From Hysterangium stoloniferum (lineage: Eukaryota > Basidiomycota > Agaricomycetes > Hysterangiales > Hysterangiaceae), in NCBI GenBank assembly GCA_015178975.1, contig WHVD01000172.1, forward strand, positions 62,001 through 126,000: a stretch of 64,000 nt of DNA. The letters run 5' to 3'. The translations under genes were made by a program, and so were the position numbers. Shown here one piece after another: positions 23,183 through 33,529 of the stretch. The notes below the pieces were generated by a model, which saw nothing but the letters and a program-made list of their open reading frames with translations, did not search any database and was not told the DNA's origin. The first letter of the stretch is position 1. Every line of letters begins with the position of its first letter.

Positions 23183-24879
23183 GATCTTCCATGCACTAAG
23201 AGCGGCAACGACATAACGCCAACAATCCAATAACAACCATAACCAACCACCACAGACACCATAACCAACCATCACAGACACCATAACTCTCAACGTGTAC
23301 AGCATCAATCCCCCCCCACCCCATATGATATACATTATTACACCCCTCCACGATAATAACGACATGGGCGTTCAAAACTTCCGATATGCACCAGCTGCGC
23401 GCACATAGCCAAAACACAGCTTCCGTGCCGCCCAGATTGGTGCATGGCTATAGATGTCGGCTACCCTTTCGCACCATCACCTATTCATTCTGTACAGATA
23501 TATCGCACCGCCTCCGCTTCCGGCCTCGCATTTATCTTCATACCTTCAACCCTCCTCATCTCCCGTCCGCCCCTCCACATCATCCCCCCACACCCCCCAA
23601 AAACGCGCCTCCCTGCGTTTTTTATCTGATTTATTTGGACTTGGTTATATTATTCATTTGGTTTTCCCATTCTCGTTCCCCGGCATCGTCATCTTTCGGG
23701 TGCGGTTGCGTTTGCGTTTGCGTTTGCGTTGCGATATGATTGATACCATTCATTTTCTTCACTCCACTGAGACGTGTGATGTGATATGGTGTGATTCTTC
23801 TCTGGGGTGAACGAGCGTGTAAGGGCGTGTGCTTGTGCATAGGTATATCTCGATGGTTACGTATGGGTATGGGTGTGAAGCCGTCAGTCATTATGACTAT
23901 GTATGACGAAAAATCAAGTGCACGTGATCTGTGCAGTATGGTTATATTAAAAGATGTTCTATGGGTACATGTGTCTCAAATGGGTTCCTTCCAAGCACTA
24001 CATATGACAATCTGAGAGCAGCGAGTGCTTGATTGAGAGGGCTGAAATGCGGCTTGGGGATGCATATGGATATGTCAGGATGCTGGTCATGGTGACGCGT
24101 GTCCGGGATGACCGCGTATGCAGGAATGATAACAAGATGTAATCTTGAGACAGCCTTAGTGACAAGTACCACGCATCCGCATGCATATGCTGAGAAGCGG
24201 AGAGGATGATACGATAAGGCAGCTGAATTCTCGCGTAGATATATATATATATATATATATAAATAACAATCAATTAAAGCATCGTGATAGCGTTATGATC
24301 GTGGTATATGACCACAGGAAAATGGGAAAACACCTATAATTACCCGGCTGTGATGACAGCTTCGGTCGACGGACCAACCCCATTTGCAGCCGTGCCGGTT
24401 CTGGACTGGCCGGCGGGCAATTATATCCTCCCCTTCAAATCATGATCATCTCCATATTCAGGGCGACATGTTGAATTTGATGGTACGAAATGAGGCCCAT
24501 CAATGCTGACTTGATGTTCGCATATCACTGCTAATGTGGGGGAATGCGGGGAAGTGATGGGCTCTATGACTATAAGGTCGTTACCAGCGTCCGTATAGTA
24601 AGTAGAGAGATTTGTATTAAATGTTAGATTTCGAAACTGGGAAAACCTGTGGGAGTTCTGAGGATGGATATGATTTGGCTTCAGCTGATGTATGTACTAT
24701 ACCCTTACATGATCATTAGGTCTTAACTTCAGACAGGTTTAAGTACAGGTATGTTGAAGAGTCTGAGAATAAATGAAGAAATCCAAAGTTGGGAGGTCTG
24801 AGGGCTCCAAAATACTGATGCTAGTGCAAGTTTTGTTCAAGTAGTTGCTTTGTGGGTAAGTAGATTGTTAGAATCCCTG
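23183..24879. other. Intergenic with simple repeats, no recognised gene
   Basis: The first part is probably the 3' region of the preceding gene. About five copies of TGCGTT occur at 23,702-23,731. Positions 24,650-24,760 contain a decayed LTR-like block with the GGCTTCAGCTKATGT core seen in the other LTRs of this window. No gene could be supported. Confidence 0.4.
24239..24262. repeat. AT dinucleotide microsatellite
   Basis: About eleven uninterrupted AT units. Confidence 0.9.
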
Positions 24880-26253
24880 TCATTCACCCCCCCTGCAAGT
24901 TTGTTTCACCCTCATAACCCTCTGGCACTCCACTATTGGCACCCCTGACCACAATGTTACTGCCTATGGTGCCCCAACACTTGGTTTACTATAGCTTTCC
25001 CCTTTTGTCATTCCATCCCAATGCCCTCCTATCATCCACTCAATGTGTAAACAATATTTTGCCACCTCATACCTTTTAGTATACTTTAATTACATTGTAT
25101 TCACTTTTAGTTTGATCATTACCCCTTTCTATGCTTCCTTTGATCTGTCACTACTTCTCACTTCCTTACCTCTTGTTACAACTGGAATTCCCACCAGACT
25201 CCAGGCACTAACTTATACACACCCATGCCCTATACGCACCAATTGTCAGTTTACCAGAATTCCTGCTGGACTCCGTACGTCAGACTTGTCCATGTTTGAC
25301 TTCATTACATTGTGTATCAGTCATGGAATACCCACCGGACTCCATCCCTGTCTATGTCCGACCTCGTCCCACACATCAGTCACCGGACCCCACTCAGAAA
25401 ACCCATCATCCCTCTAACAGAGCCCCATTCCCATTTTAGTCAAATGACCTGTCACAATTCGGACTCTGCTCCCACTCCATTTCCTGCTATGGTTTATGAT
25501 TTGTCACAATTCAGACTCCACTCCGTTCTGTCCTGTTCCTAACACCAAATTTGGTGTTTACTATTCTCATTTTATGTTTTGCTAGTTTCATTTCATCATT
25601 ACTGGATTTGGTATGTTATTCATTCCACAGTCTATATAGTCTGGCAGATGTTGTACATACAATCCAGTCAGAAAATTGGCTTAGATTCCCCCCAGTAATC
25701 TAATACATTTTCCACTGTAAACTCCTCCTCAAATTACACTGCTCTCACTAGTCGGAGCCCATGGGCTCTGACGCATCTATCTCTTATTTATCTTGACTCC
25801 CTGACCTCTCAACCCACAACCTCTGATCCACGACCCCTCGACTCACGAACCCCACCTGGACTCCCTGGGATTCCCATCCACCTGTCTGAAATTGGACAAC
25901 ACGATCTTGCGAGGGTGCAGCCTATAAGCTGAAGCCAAGTCCTACTGGATTTCCCATGGGTTTCTCTGGAAACCCACCGTGTACGTACCCTAACACCTCT
26001 GCTCATCCATTACACCTTTGTATAAATTCCCACCATGTACACTACTACCCTTCAGTTTGAATATCAACTTAGATTACCCCCTGTTTAGTCTTCAGCCACT
26101 TTACTCCCTCTCTAATACCCTCAAAGACATCATCAGCAAGCCACAACTCTTTACCCTACAACTCTTAGCATTTCAGCCCTCTGGTCAATTGAGCTAAGTG
26201 TTGTCTTTAGTCCTTATCATACTATCCATTCTGCTTGAAATACTGGAGCACCT
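24880..26253 (+). mobile_element. Ty1/copia leader relic (fossil)
   Basis: Positions 24,880-25,173 and 25,996-26,250 match, in order, the reverse complement of the copia leader at 11,440-11,880. Shared blocks include AGACATCATCAGCAAGCCAC near 26,130 and a block around ATGGTGCCCC near 24,970. A solo gypsy LTR (25,174-25,995) and chromovirus A (from 26,254) are both inserted into it. The copia sequence appears to resume after A at about 34,430. It has no open gag or pol here and is older than the elements inside it. Confidence 0.65.
25174..25995 (+). repeat. Solo LTR, family A/B chromovirus (fossil)
   Basis: 822 bp from TGTTAC to TAACA, related to the LTRs of elements A and B and in the orientation of B. 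A 5-bp target duplication CCTCT lies at 25,169-25,173 and 25,996-26,000. It is more diverged than the LTRs of A. It was left by recombination between two LTRs of a former full element. Confidence 0.88.
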
Positions 26254-27072
26254 TGTTAGGATACACACACAGGGCGGGTTCCCGGAGAAACCCGCGGAAT
26301 ATCCAGTAGGACTTGGCTTCAGCTTATAGGCTGCGCCCTCACTAGATCGTGTTGTCCAATTTCAGACAGGCGGACGGGAATCCCGGGGAGTCCGGGCGGG
26401 GGTTCGTGGGTCGTGAGTCGTAGGTCGTGAGTCGAGAGTCGTGAATCGAGATAGTCGAGAGAGATAGATGCGCTGGAGCCCATGGGCTCCGACTAGTGCG
26501 AGCGGTCTGATAAGAGTAGGGTTTAGAGAGGAAAATGTATTAGATTACTGGGGGGAATCTAAGCTAATTTTCTGACTGGATTGTATGTACAACATCTGCC
26601 AGTTTATATAGACCGTGGAATGCATGACATACCGAATCCAGTAATAATGAGACGAAACGAGCAAAACATAAAACGGGAATAGTAAACACCAAATTGGTGT
26701 TAGGAACGGGATGGAATGGAGCGGAGTCCGAATCATGACAAAGCATAACCCATAAAGGGAAACGGAGCGGGAGCAGAGTCCTAAATCGTGACAGGTCATT
26801 TGACTAAAACGGGAACGGGGCTCGATTAGAGCGGTGACGGGATTCTAAGCGGGTTCCGGTGACTGATGCGTGGGACGAAGACGGACATAGACAGAGACGG
26901 GGTCCGGGGGAAGTCCGGTGACTGATATGTGTCTTAATGAGGTCGAACGTAACGAGTCTTGACGTAACGGAGTCCGGGCGGGAAATCCTATAAACAGACG
27001 ATTGGTGCTTGTAGCGCGTGGGGGCGTACGAGTTAGTGCCCGGAGTTCGGCGGGATTTGTCCGGTCGTAACA
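26254..27072 (-). repeat. 3' LTR of chromovirus A
   Basis: 819 bp, TGTTAGG...GTCGTAACA on the + strand. It contains the core block GGACTTGGCTTCAGCTTAT at 26,309-26,327, which read on the element's own strand includes TATAAGC, a likely LTR promoter TATA element. Confidence 0.95.
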
Positions 27073-27123
27073 GTATCCTCCCTTTATGCCGAAGTCCCAA
27101 AGAGGCTCTAGACCTAAATAAGG

Positions 27124-27232
27124 TTCTTGTCGGCTACACGCATGTGTCAAAAGTCATGTCGGTTACACGTATGTGTCAAAGAGTCATGTGATCTGGAAGG
27201 TAAGGTTCAAATGCAACGAGCCTATATAAAAA
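27124..27232 (+). promoter_or_regulatory. Candidate promoter of the antisense gene in element A
   Basis: A clear TATA box (CTATATAAAAAA) lies at 27,222-27,233, about 50 bp upstream of the ATG at 27,282. Upstream are two tandem 29-bp copies (27,124-27,152 and 27,153-27,181) plus a partial third. Each holds a dyad-like core ACACGYATGTGT. This arrangement suggests a dedicated promoter with duplicated binding sites, outside the LTR. Confidence 0.6.
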
Positions 27233-27281
27233 ATTGAAAAATAGAAATTTCTTCTTCTTCATTACCCCCATCTTCGTCACC

Positions 27282-28263
27282 ATGGGACCAAAACCAACAC
27301 CACGCAAGCCAATGCCGACAGCAGGGCCCTCCACGGGCACTCCGTATCGGGCGCCGTGGACGGCGGCCCAATTGTTGGCGCGGCGAGAAGAGCAGCGCCA
27401 GCTTCGTGAAGCAGCAGAGAGAGAGGCGAGGGAGGCTGAGGAGGCCCTGGACAGAGAGTACCAGGAAGCATTGGCCGCGGAGGAAGAGGCCGCAAAGGAG
27501 AGGGAGCGTGAGGCAGAGGAGGCTGCGCGAGTGGCCGCGGAGAACGCCCGGGTGGCTGCGGAGAAAGCCCGGTTGGCCGTGGAGAGGGCCGCCATTGTTG
27601 CGGGAAAGGTAAGTCCCAAATTCACTTGTCGACTTTTACTGACTTGTGATTTTCAGCGCAAAGCGACAGAGGTGGAGTCCGAGTCCGAGGGGGAGCCAGA
27701 GAGCCCCCAAAAGGTAGGCCTCATGTCCGTGGAGTACCCGTGGAGACTGACCATCTCAACAGAAGGCAAGGAAGGCGGCGCCAGTCCGTCTTCCGATGCG
27801 GAACGAGCCGCGGTGTTCCGGTTGCAACGACCGGAACACGGAATGCAACCGAAAGGCTGGCCAGGGGCCGGGATGTTACCAATGCACGCACCTCAAGGCG
27901 AGGTGCTCGCTTGTGCACGAGCAGGCCACGGGATCTGGGGCACGAGACATAAGCGGGACGGACGGGTTGTCCGGGTTGGACGAGGTTCTTGGACGGATCG
28001 CCGAGGGCATCGAGGCCCAAAACGAGTTGCTCCGGAAGAGCAACAAGGTCCAAATTGTGGTGGCAAAGGAGCTGTCCGGACTCCGCAAGGAGTTTTGGAA
28101 GTTCCTGGTGGAGTATGGTGGCTATGTCTATAAGGAGCCGCAAGTCGGGAGTTCCGAGGATGCCGGATCGGATGAGGACAGGGTTGCCGCGGGGGTCGCG
28201 GAGCTCCCAGAGGAGATAGCAGAGGAAGCAGGGAAAAAGAACAGTCCCATAAATGTAGACTGA
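27282..28263 (+). CDS. Antisense cargo gene in chromovirus A: coiled coil plus Cys6 cluster
   Basis: It lies opposite to gag-pol, between the pol stop (28,469) and the 3' LTR. The start context CACCATGGG is very strong and a TATA box sits 50 bp upstream. Three exons (27282-27608, 27657-27713, 27763-28263) are separated by GT-AG introns of 48 and 49 nt, all in phase 0, giving 294 aa. Residues 1-30 are proline-rich; about 35-108 form a Glu/Ala/Arg heptad-like coiled coil; an acidic linker follows. Residues about 143-173 hold a CX2CX6CX9CX2CX6C cluster, the spacing of fungal Zn2Cys6 DNA-binding domains. The rest is acidic with a second helical stretch. Mushroom genomes carry many such Cys-cluster proteins of unknown role. 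A DNA- or RNA-binding regulator is inference. Element B keeps the same gene as a relic. Confidence 0.72.
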
Positions 28264-28468
28264 AAAAGTAGTATAGAATAAAAATAACTGAATCATAAAA
28301 GTAAAGCGTGAAAGAAAACATAAAAATAAAAGTCAAAGCCAAAGTCCGCGGAGAGTCCGCTTAAAGACTTGATTGACATGTCAGAACCTGTAAAAGCAAA
28401 GAGAGACATAGGGCGACAGGGAATAGTGAAAATGAGTCCAAACGTAACATGGGGTCCGCGGAGTGCGG

Positions 28469-31400
28469 TCAGAGAGACGATAATGGTCCAGGTTTGAGTG
28501 GGTAAGCTGTATGAAAGTCAGTAACGATTTCCGTGGCATTACCGAGTTCCGTGGCCAAAATCCATGAGGTTTCTTCATCAGTGCCCTCGTAACCCGCCCA
28601 CTTGACCAAGTAAAGCAGTTTACAAGTGCGTCGACGCTTGTCAATTTTTGAATCTAAAATCTGCGAGATTTCAAACTCGGGTTCTCCATCAATGACGACA
28701 GGAGGAGGCGGAGATTGCATGCGATCCGGGATAGTGTTAGCAGTACAAGGTTCTAGCATAGAGACATGAAATACCGGGTGTACCGCGCGCATGCTATCCG
28801 GAAGCCGTAGAGTCCAAGAAACTGAACCTACTTGTGCGATAATTTCAAAGGGACCTAAATATTTTTCAGCAAGCTTCTTTGATGGACGGGTAGTCCGGAA
28901 GAATTGAGCTTTGACATAAACACGGTCGCCAATCTTGAAGTTTGGTGGCGGGATCCGGTGTTTGTCCGCTGAATGTTGGTATTGCTCTTGGGCGGACAGT
29001 ATTGCAGTCCGGAGTTCCTCATGGAGCTCGTGGAGGTCCGTGGTGAACTCTTGAGCATGAACAGAGGCGAGATTTCGTTCTGGATGTACTGTAATGTTTG
29101 GATTATATCCTTTATTTGCAAAGAACGGGGAAATGCCAGTAGTGGCCGAGGGTGCATTGTTGTAAGCAAACTCTGCAAGTGGTAACAAGGTTTTCCAATT
29201 GTCCTGTTGATAGTTGCAATATACGTGGAGGTATTGTTCCAATGTCTGGTTGACGCGTTCGGTTTGTCCGTCACCTTCCGGGTGATGTCCGGACGTGAAA
29301 TGTAATGTCATGTCCAAGGATTTTCCGAGGGATCTAAAGAAGTGAGACACGAACTCTGATCCTCTATCGGACGTCATGTGGGACGGAACTCCGTGCTTGG
29401 AAAATACGTGGATAATGAAAAGTTCCGCTAACTGCATGGACATAATTGTATCATAAGTAGGGATGAATATACCTTGTTTTGAGAATCTGTCAACAACGAC
29501 TAGAATAGCGGAAAAGCCTTCGGAATCCGGTAGGTGTTCAATGAAATCCATAGATATAGAATTCCACGGGTGTTCCAGTACCGGGAGTTGTTTCAAAAGG
29601 CCGTATGGCTTGTGTCGCTGAGATTTCGAGTGGGGACAAGTAGTGCAAGATTTACAATAGTGCTTAACGAATCCACGGAGTCCGGGCCAAGTATATTCTC
29701 TTCTTATTAATGATAGAGTTTTGTTGTACCCGAAATGTCCTGAGAGTGGATGATCATGTTTGTATTGAAGGATCCTGAGGCGGAGGCCGTCGGAGTCCGG
29801 TACATAGATACGATCGTCAAGTCTAATGAAACCATGTTGATCAAGAGACCACCGAGGTTGATCGGGGTCCACGGGATTGTCCAGATGAGCTTTAGTAACT
29901 GGGTCTAGCGGAATTGCCGATAGAATATCTTGATGTAACTTCTCGATATCCATAATGATAATTCCACGGACAATGGGATTGACCAGGAAAGTTGCGTGGA
30001 CCGATGCGGTAAGTTGTTGATTCGTGAAAATAGGTTTCAGGTTGTGCGGATTTACCGTTGCATAGTCGTTGCTCCCCTCTTTAGGATAGACGTCCCATCG
30101 TCTAGTTAAAGCGTCGGGTTTGCCGCCGAGACGGCCGGGTCGAAAACGGATAATCATGTTGAAGGCGGAGAGATATTCAGACCAGCGGGCCTGCCGACGG
30201 GTCAAGAGTTTTGTGGTAGAAAAGTATTCCAGGTTTTTGTGATCTGTTACAATGTCAATAGGAGCTCCTGAACCTTCCAAATAGTGTCGCCACGCTTTGA
30301 AAGCTGAAAAGATTGCCAGAAGTTCTTTATCATGAACGTCGTAGTTGAGCTCTGCTCCGGTAAAAGTCCGGGACAGAAAAGCCACGGGGTGGACTTCTCC
30401 GTCGGAGTCCTGGATAGAGAGAATGGCTCCAAGTGCATAGTCGGAGGTGTCCATTTCAACAATGAGCGGGAAGTCCGGTTTCCAATGCGACAGAATAGGA
30501 GCTGTGGAAAAAGAATTTTTTAAAAGATTGAAAGCTTTTTGACACTTATTGTTAAAGTTCCATGGAGTACCCTTACGCGTAAGACGGGTAAGGGGTACCG
30601 TGATGTCGGAATATCCACGGATAAAACGTCTATAAAAATTGGCAAAGCCGAGGAAGGATTGTATATCTTTAACTTTTCGGGGTTCGGGCCAATCTTTGAT
30701 GACTTGCACTTTAGTTTCGTCCATGCGGAGTCCATCGGGTCCCATCATGAAACCTAGGTATTCCACGGAGTCCGTGTCAAAAGTACATTTTTTACCATTT
30801 GCGAATAAACCATGTTGTCTGAGTCTCCGGAGAACCTCATGGACTTGTTTGTCGTGTTCCGCGGGATTCTCGGAGTAGATAAGAATGTCGTCCACGTAAA
30901 CAATGACGCATACATCGAGCATGTCCGAGAAAATGTCGTTGATAAAACGCTGAAAAACAGACGGGGCATTAGTGAGTCCAAAAGGGATGACCAACCACTC
31001 GAAGGCCCCATAACGGGTTCTAAAAGTGGTTTTCCATTCATCGCCTGCGGCAATCCAGACCAAATGATAGGCGTGCTTGAGATCTATTTTGGTGTAAATC
31101 CGGGCATTCCGCGGAGCATTGAGCAGGTCAGATATAAGTGGGAGTGGATATTTGTCCTTTTTGGTGACAGCATTGAGTCCTCTAAAATCAACACATAGTC
31201 GAAGGGATCCATCCTTTTTTCTGACAAACAAAACAGGTGCTCCAAAAGGAGACTTTGAGGGTCGAATAAAACCTATGGACAAATGTTCATCCAGGAAATC
31301 ACGGATTGTGGATAGTTCCGTGGACGAAAGCGGGTAAATATGTCCTAGGGGTGGCTGGGCGCCATCTTCAAGATCAATTTTTAAGTCGTATTCTCTGTGA

Positions 31401-32077
31401 GGCGGAAGCCGGTCAGCTTTTCGCTTGCTAAAAACATCCGCGAAGTCATGGTATTTCTCCGGGATGCCTTCTAGGTCAGCGGCTTGCTCAGATTCAGATA
31501 CCGGGGTTGAAAAACGTCCAGTTGCTTCATCAATTTTTAAATTGATAGTGAACGCCTGGGACCCATCCATTTTTGAAGCCCTAATAAAAGCTGCAGCATT
31601 AATCAGAGAAATGGATGGAGGTGCTGTGGGTTCCGGGGAAGCTATAGGTGCCGTAGGGATCACAGGAGTCCTCGAGACTGCAGGTGCCGGGAAGGCCATG
31701 GGTGCCGTGGAGGCCGAGACAGGCGCAGTTTCCTCAGTCACCGCGGGAGTCCGGAATGTTATACTGTTAGCTATCCAGTCAATCAACGGATTGTAGCGGG
31801 TAAGCCAGTTATGTCCTAGGACCACCGAGCAACTTGAGTCTAACTGGGTCACATAGAAAGTGACCAATTGAGATGTTCCACAAGGGAAACTGATGGGTAA
31901 ATCACAAGCTTGGGTAACAACTGAATTACTTGTGCCATCGAAGAGGCGGAGACCGACGGGATTTATCGAATAAGTTGACAAAGAATTTTTTTGCGTGAAT
32001 TTTGTATCTAAAAAACAATGAGTCGAGCCGGAATCTATGAGAGCTGAAAAAATGAATTTCGGGATCATATTAGACAT
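28469..32077 (-). CDS. pol: Pol polyprotein of chromovirus A
   Basis: One uninterrupted frame of 1,202 codons. In order it holds a retropepsin-like protease (DSG near residue 16), reverse transcriptase ([16 protein letters not shown], then YVDD near 405), and RNase H (with DASDYAxGA- and TDHKNLEYF-type motifs, about 540-660). An integrase follows with an HHCC zinc module and DDE core (about 780-1010), then a C-terminal chromodomain (YLVKWAGYEG, about 1150-1200). The chromodomain places it among chromoviruses, which target insertion to chromatin marks. Pol is in a different frame from gag, with a gap of about 116 nt between the gag stop and the first pol ATG. Expression by a frameshift or reinitiation known in the family is likely. 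Confidence 0.95.
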   Translation of the reverse strand: MSNMIPKFIFSALIDSGSTHCFLDTKFTQKNSLSTYSINPVGLRLFDGTSNSVVTQACDLPISFPCGTSQLVTFYVTQLDSSCSVVLGHNWLTRYNPLIDWIANSITFRTPAVTEETAPVSASTAPMAFPAPAVSRTPVIPTAPIASPEPTAPPSISLINAAAFIRASKMDGSQAFTINLKIDEATGRFSTPVSESEQAADLEGIPEKYHDFADVFSKRKADRLPPHREYDLKIDLEDGAQPPLGHIYPLSSTELSTIRDFLDEHLSIGFIRPSKSPFGAPVLFVRKKDGSLRLCVDFRGLNAVTKKDKYPLPLISDLLNAPRNARIYTKIDLKHAYHLVWIAAGDEWKTTFRTRYGAFEWLVIPFGLTNAPSVFQRFINDIFSDMLDVCVIVYVDDILIYSENPAEHDKQVHEVLRRLRQHGLFANGKKCTFDTDSVEYLGFMMGPDGLRMDETKVQVIKDWPEPRKVKDIQSFLGFANFYRRFIRGYSDITVPLTRLTRKGTPWNFNNKCQKAFNLLKNSFSTAPILSHWKPDFPLIVEMDTSDYALGAILSIQDSDGEVHPVAFLSRTFTGAELNYDVHDKELLAIFSAFKAWRHYLEGSGAPIDIVTDHKNLEYFSTTKLLTRRQARWSEYLSAFNMIIRFRPGRLGGKPDALTRRWDVYPKEGSNDYATVNPHNLKPIFTNQQLTASVHATFLVNPIVRGIIIMDIEKLHQDILSAIPLDPVTKAHLDNPVDPDQPRWSLDQHGFIRLDDRIYVPDSDGLRLRILQYKHDHPLSGHFGYNKTLSLIRREYTWPGLRGFVKHYCKSCTTCPHSKSQRHKPYGLLKQLPVLEHPWNSISMDFIEHLPDSEGFSAILVVVDRFSKQGIFIPTYDTIMSMQLAELFIIHVFSKHGVPSHMTSDRGSEFVSHFFRSLGKSLDMTLHFTSGHHPEGDGQTERVNQTLEQYLHVYCNYQQDNWKTLLPLAEFAYNNAPSATTGISPFFANKGYNPNITVHPERNLASVHAQEFTTDLHELHEELRTAILSAQEQYQHSADKHRIPPPNFKIGDRVYVKAQFFRTTRPSKKLAEKYLGPFEIIAQVGSVSWTLRLPDSMRAVHPVFHVSMLEPCTANTIPDRMQSPPPPVVIDGEPEFEISQILDSKIDKRRRTCKLLYLVKWAGYEGTDEETSWILATELGNATEIVTDFHTAYPLKPGPLSSL

Positions 32078-32193
32078 AAGTTTAACGAAAAATGAATCAG
32101 AATGTGAAAGAGCGGATGCGTTGAGGCGAGTGAACTCTTGAATGCGCAGAGAGGCAACGCAACCCCTAACCCACGCGGAGTCCGCGGGGTTGC

Positions 32194-33483
32194 TTACTCT
32201 TTTTTCGAATCGGCAGCCGGTTTATCCTTCGACGGGGTTTCCGTGGAGGCCTTGGCTGATCGACCCTTTGAAGAGTTTGCTTTTGCCAGCGGACATTCCG
32301 GGACTCGATGACCGGGTTTCCCGCACAAGAGACAGAGGTTGTTGTCCATACGACGTTGTCTTTCTTGTGGAGTCAATTTGCCATCAGTTCCGAGTTTGCC
32401 TGAGAGGTCGGGTTTTCCGGCTTGCTTGCCGGACTGTTGACCCTTGTTGTTGTCCTTGTTGTCCTTATTGTTGTTGTTGTTCGAAGACTTTTTATCGTTC
32501 TTCTTGTCGGATTGTGTGGAGTTCTGGTTGCTGGTTGACGAATTGGTGTTATTGTTTTTGTCCTTGGACTTGTTTATTTTGTCCGCGGATGTCTCGCGGG
32601 CAACTTCCGCGTGACGTTCCCAATAACGTGCATCCGCGTTTTGAGCTTTGAGGCGCATACGGGACAGGGTTTTTGGCTTGCCATCTTCTCCTTTCGAGAC
32701 TTCGTCTTTAAGGCGGGACGGCAGACCGGCGTAGAATTGGTGGCGGAGAGCGGGATCACCCCACTGACAACGAGCTGCAAGATTATTGAATTGGACGATG
32801 TAGTCCGTGATGCGCTGCGTGTCCTTCATGCGAAGATTTGTGAGACTATTCTCGGCTTCTCCTGTCGGGTCATACGGGCCGAAGTTGGTTTCAAGCTCCT
32901 CAACAAAAGCTTCCCAATTTTCAAGCCAGAGCGGCTCTTCCTCGGTAATCCCGCTAAAAGCCAGTTCGAACCATTTCAACGCGGATCCCGACAAATATGA
33001 AAGTGCGTAGTTGACTTTTCGGGAGTCCGTGGAGAATGCAGCGGCGCGATCGCGGAAATTGAAGCGACATTGCATGAGGAAAGTAGAGAGTTTGTTTGGG
33101 TTGAAACCCGTGAAGGGTTCCGGAGCATTGACTTTTGACCGTGGAGGTTCTTGTTCCTTTCTTTTTCGTTCTTCTAGCAGGTGCATCATGAATTTATCTA
33201 TAGTACCTGCTAAAAACTCAGAAGTAGGATCCCTCGTGTGCGGTCGTTGAAAAGGCGGAGGATTTTCAGGAGGGATTTCGACACCTTTGCCCTTGTCGGG
33301 GGCCACGGAATCGTCCTTGCGCTCGGATTCGTCCAGGTCTTCTGGGATTTCTTCGATGCGGGCTTCTTCCATGGGTTCCGACTGGTTCGCAAGCGTCTGA
33401 CTGGTATACAGAGTTAACGGGGAATGAAGAGTCGACGGTCCAGGTATTGATGACTGTGCGCGTGTACTTCTTCTTGGTGGCAT
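32194..33483 (-). CDS. gag: Gag polyprotein of chromovirus A
   Basis: A 429-codon uninterrupted frame starting only 46 nt inside the 5' LTR (on the - strand). It has a Retrotrans_gag-type helical core (about residues 110-260, with ALSYLSGSALKWFE), an Asn/Ser/Lys-rich low-complexity linker, and one CCHC zinc knuckle, CLLCGKPGHRVPEC, near the C-terminus. This is the expected nucleocapsid arrangement for a Ty3/gypsy element. Confidence 0.95.
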   Translation of the reverse strand: MPPRRSTRAQSSIPGPSTLHSPLTLYTSQTLANQSEPMEEARIEEIPEDLDESERKDDSVAPDKGKGVEIPPENPPPFQRPHTRDPTSEFLAGTIDKFMMHLLEERKRKEQEPPRSKVNAPEPFTGFNPNKLSTFLMQCRFNFRDRAAAFSTDSRKVNYALSYLSGSALKWFELAFSGITEEEPLWLENWEAFVEELETNFGPYDPTGEAENSLTNLRMKDTQRITDYIVQFNNLAARCQWGDPALRHQFYAGLPSRLKDEVSKGEDGKPKTLSRMRLKAQNADARYWERHAEVARETSADKINKSKDKNNNTNSSTSNQNSTQSDKKNDKKSSNNNNNKDNKDNNKGQQSGKQAGKPDLSGKLGTDGKLTPQERQRRMDNNLCLLCGKPGHRVPECPLAKANSSKGRSAKASTETPSKDKPAADSKKE

Positions 33484-33529
33484 AATGAAAACAATCTGCG
33501 AGTATTAGTCAGAAAATACTGTTAGGATA

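Noticed and set aside
23386-23810. Overlapping frames of 61-118 codons on the + strand
   Set aside because: Proline/histidine/serine-rich in a CT-rich tract with a TGCGTT repeat; looks like composition, not coding.
31425-32651. Open frames on the + strand opposite pol and gag of element A (up to 169 codons)
   Set aside because: They lie exactly opposite intact gag or pol coding and have low-complexity or codon-shadow composition; no start context or introns. Unlike the gene at 27,282, they are shadows.
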